From NCBI GenBank assembly GCA_030549335.1, contig CM060195.1:45080991-45144990 (forward strand): a stretch of 64,000 nt of DNA. The letters are read 5' to 3'. Below, piece after piece: positions 61,893-64,000 of the stretch. The DNA is from Pontederia crassipes (taxonomy: Eukaryota > Streptophyta > Magnoliopsida > Commelinales > Pontederiaceae). Position 1 is the stretch's first letter. Each line of letters opens with the position of its first letter. Made by a program: the position numbers and the translations under genes. A model generated the notes under the pieces. The model had not been told where the DNA came from. It worked only from the letters and a program-made list of their open reading frames with translations, and ran no database searches.

Positions 61893-62278
61893 ATTGAAAG
61901 TAGGGGTGTGTCACGAGTCGAGTTTGACCTGACGCGATTTGAACCCGATCTGATGTGTCCTATTTTGATCGAGTCGGGTCAAGTCGAGTCAACACTCTTT
62001 TGAGGATTGAATTCGACTTGGTTCAGATAATCGGGTGGTCGGGTTATCCGACCATCATTTTTTCTTTATTTTTTCTTACCTTTTCTATTATTTAATATAA
62101 AAATATTATATAATATTTATTTTAAATATGTAAAATAATTTTTTAAATATTTAAATATTATTTTACATATTTAGAATATTTTTATTATTATATATATATA
62201 AAATATAAGATGAAAGTTAAAAAAAATTGAGTCTGCGGTCGAGTCGAGTCCGGCCCGCTGAATATCCCTAGTTGAAAG
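61893..62278 (+). mobile_element. hAT-type MITE, 370 bp
   Basis: Element 61901-62270 with ends TAGGGGTGTGTC...AATATCCCTA. Flanking repeats ATTGAAAG (61893-61900) and GTTGAAAG (62271-62278) match at 7 of 8. It contains runs of GAGTCGGGTC/GAGTCGAGTC near both ends and an AT-rich middle. No coding capacity. Confidence 0.75.
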
Positions 62279-63240
62279 TTCTCAATATCTTATTGATATG
62301 ATCTTATTTATTCAATCCAATAGACGAAAAATGTAGGACTAAATTCTAGGTCGACTTCATACGGATGAATTTTTACCTTAAACTTTGTTCATGAATACAC
62401 AATGACATCATACTTCACGAGAGGGGAGACAACTTGGTTTTTAGGTAGAAAGATTTTTGTGTTAAGCCGTTGAGCACGATCATTCATGCCACATGCCCAT
62501 TTAGATTTTGGATAAGTTATATTTGTATGTGTAATGAAAGAGATTTACCCCCCAAAAAAGAGGCTATTATTGGTGTGGCAGCTGTAGTTAATTTGAATTA
62601 CTGGTAGTTAATTTATATCCGCGACAGCTACACTAACAATTAAAAGCATTTCATATGAGTCATTGTTCGTCATATGAGTGAAGGATCTTGCATATATAGT
62701 GCATAAAGTATTGAATAGATTTTATAAATTTATTGATTCATGACTATAGTTTGTCGTAAGTAGTTGAACGACATGCAAGCATGGTAAAAAAGGCAGCATT
62801 TTCATCAGACAGAGATAGTGAGTGAGAGAGAGAGAAACAAGTCGGAGACCCAATTATTTCAAGTGCTTATTCCCATCTGATGCTGCTGATTATTTTATCA
62901 GTTGCCACCTCAGCGTCTGTGTCCGAGAAGTGACGTCAATCGTTCAATTCATCTGGCGCTAAGAGTTATGAGTACTGGTCACAGGTTGGAGTCACGGCCC
63001 ACCATCGAGTCCAACTATTTTGATGTCGCCCCAGGCAGCATGCCAGGCTATGATAGGTGAGGCTCTAGAAGAAATTTTTTACATTCACATAAGTTTGAAT
63101 TCGAAACATCTACTTTGATTTCTTTGATTTCAAGGAATTGAAAGTATTGTACAGATGCAAACACATATATCAAGCTTAGAGGACCATGAAACAACACAGG
63201 ACGTTCCGAGGATGATCTCGATAGAGACCTGGAGTGGGAG
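62279..63240. other. Spacer with dispersed repeat copy 2
   Basis: No gene. It contains a GA run at 62818-62834 and the repeat at 62893-63110. The rest is unremarkable AT-rich DNA. Confidence 0.5.
62893..63110 (+). repeat. Dispersed repeat, SINE-like, copy 2
   Basis: GTTGCCACC..GTGTCCGAGAAG..TGGCGCTAAGAGTTATG..GTTGGAGT..GGTGAGGCT..ACATTCAC, in the same order as the minus strand at 12985-12790. Ends near TTTGAATTCGAAAC (B-box-like). It sits directly upstream of the LINE fragment. Confidence 0.5.
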
Positions 63241-63259
63241 TGAACCTGGAGTGAGTCCC

Positions 63260-64000
63260 CATCTCCGGTGTCCCCCGTCGGCGGCGCCACCGCAGACCTC
63301 CCGCCCCCGCTGTGCCTCCCTCATGTCCTAACTTCCTGCCCTTCCGCATCTCAGGAAGGCGCTTGCCCTCTACGGGCGGTGCCCGCCCCGGGTGACCGTA
63401 GCCATGTCATCCTTGCAAAACACCCAGGCCCCCTCATTTTCTTCTTTTCCTCCCCTACCAAACTCCATAATCCCTCAACAAGCGCCATTTGCAAAGCCTC
63501 CACCGTCCCACGGTACCTGGGCCGACATAGTTAAGGAGCGTCATAGCTCGGCCCACTCACGGATCTCCGCACGGGAATGGCGGCAGCTTTAGACCTCTGT
63601 TATTGACACCATTGACATCCCCTACATCTCCCAACAGGTGGTGGTTACGAGCGAAGCCTATTGGGCCGTTTTCTGGGTAGCAGGGATGATTTTGAGGCTC
63701 TCGCCTCCGATCTCTCCACTATCTGGAACCTTTCCGGACAACTCTTGATCCGACAACTCGGTAACGTGTATCTCCTCTATACTTTCTCCAACTCTGATGA
63801 TTATCTGTAGGCACTCACCCGAGAGCTGGCGTCCTTCCACGGCCACATCCTTCACGTCAACAAATATAAATCTTTTTCCGGCCTTTTGTGGAGCTGCCGG
63901 ACTCCATCCCTGTTTGGATCCAACTTCCAGGCCTAACTTTTGACTTATGTTCCCTGGCCGCAATCCGATGTATCGCTTCTTGTTTTGGCACTCCTCTTCG
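63260..64000 (+). pseudogene. LINE (L1-type) ORF1 with DUF4283-like domain, decayed, runs off right edge
   Basis: Proline-rich start (PPSHGTWADIVKER, 63490-63530), then in shifting frames YLLGRF-type text: LLGRFLGSRDDFEALASDL, STIWNLSGQLLIRQLGNVY, LASFHGHILHVNKY, PVWIQLPGLTFDLC. These match the order found in ORF1 of plant L1 elements (DUF4283 region, then the PVW(I/V).LPGLP block). Several frame changes and a stop at about 63810 break it. The endonuclease/RT ORF2 would be expected right of the window. Confidence 0.7.

Noticed and set aside
1..64000. CRISPR array, bacterial operon, or biosynthetic gene cluster
   Set aside because: All recognised genes are intron-containing plant housekeeping genes without shared pathway; repeats lack regular repeat-spacer architecture.

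Overview
This is a stretch of flowering-plant nuclear DNA. The evidence is multi-exon genes with AT-rich introns, a plant-type phosphoenolpyruvate carboxylase (PEPC), an HIPP metallochaperone, a Tork/Tnt1-type copia retrotransposon, hAT and Mutator-like elements, and SINE tails ending in (TTG)n. GC-rich first exons in AT-rich surroundings suggest a monocot, but this is only an inference. All recognised host genes lie on the minus strand.

Layout: (1) 654-2172, the 5' half of a UBC13-type ubiquitin-conjugating enzyme gene that runs off the left edge. (2) 4065-8751, an 11-exon DUF676 alpha/beta-hydrolase gene. (3) 8.8-26.5 kb, gene-free transposon-rich DNA: a long foldback element, two hAT-type elements carrying the same CATCGTCGAGGGC-like repeat (one with a decayed transposase), two copies of a duplicated block 7 kb apart, Mutator-like inverted-repeat elements and an LTR-like segment. 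(4) 26505-27677, an intact single-exon gag-like gene with no pol and no recognisable LTRs, a candidate domesticated gag. (5) 28-34.3 kb, AT-rich spacer with a 487-bp hAT-type MITE and an LTR/PBS remnant. (6) 34322-35037, a three-exon HIPP. (7) 36103-40798, a defective copia element. (8) 42539-47816, ALG9 in 10 exons. (9) 49188-55419, PEPC in 10 exons, 965 residues, with Ala774 and Arg884, the states known from C3-type enzymes. (10) 55.7-64 kb, gene-free DNA with a 500-bp MITE with perfect 8-bp target duplications, a Mutator-like element holding an rpl2-like plastid fragment, a 370-bp MITE, and a decayed LINE ORF1 at the right edge.

The host genes are ordinary housekeeping functions (K63-linked ubiquitination, lipid/ester hydrolysis, metal binding, N-glycan assembly, anaplerotic carbon fixation) and do not form a pathway or cluster. 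No new multi-gene system was found. The least explained items are the gag-like gene, the repeat-filled hAT elements and the plastid fragment inside a Mutator-like element. Exon borders were placed by reading splice signals, phase and protein family similarity by eye; no alignment or search was run.
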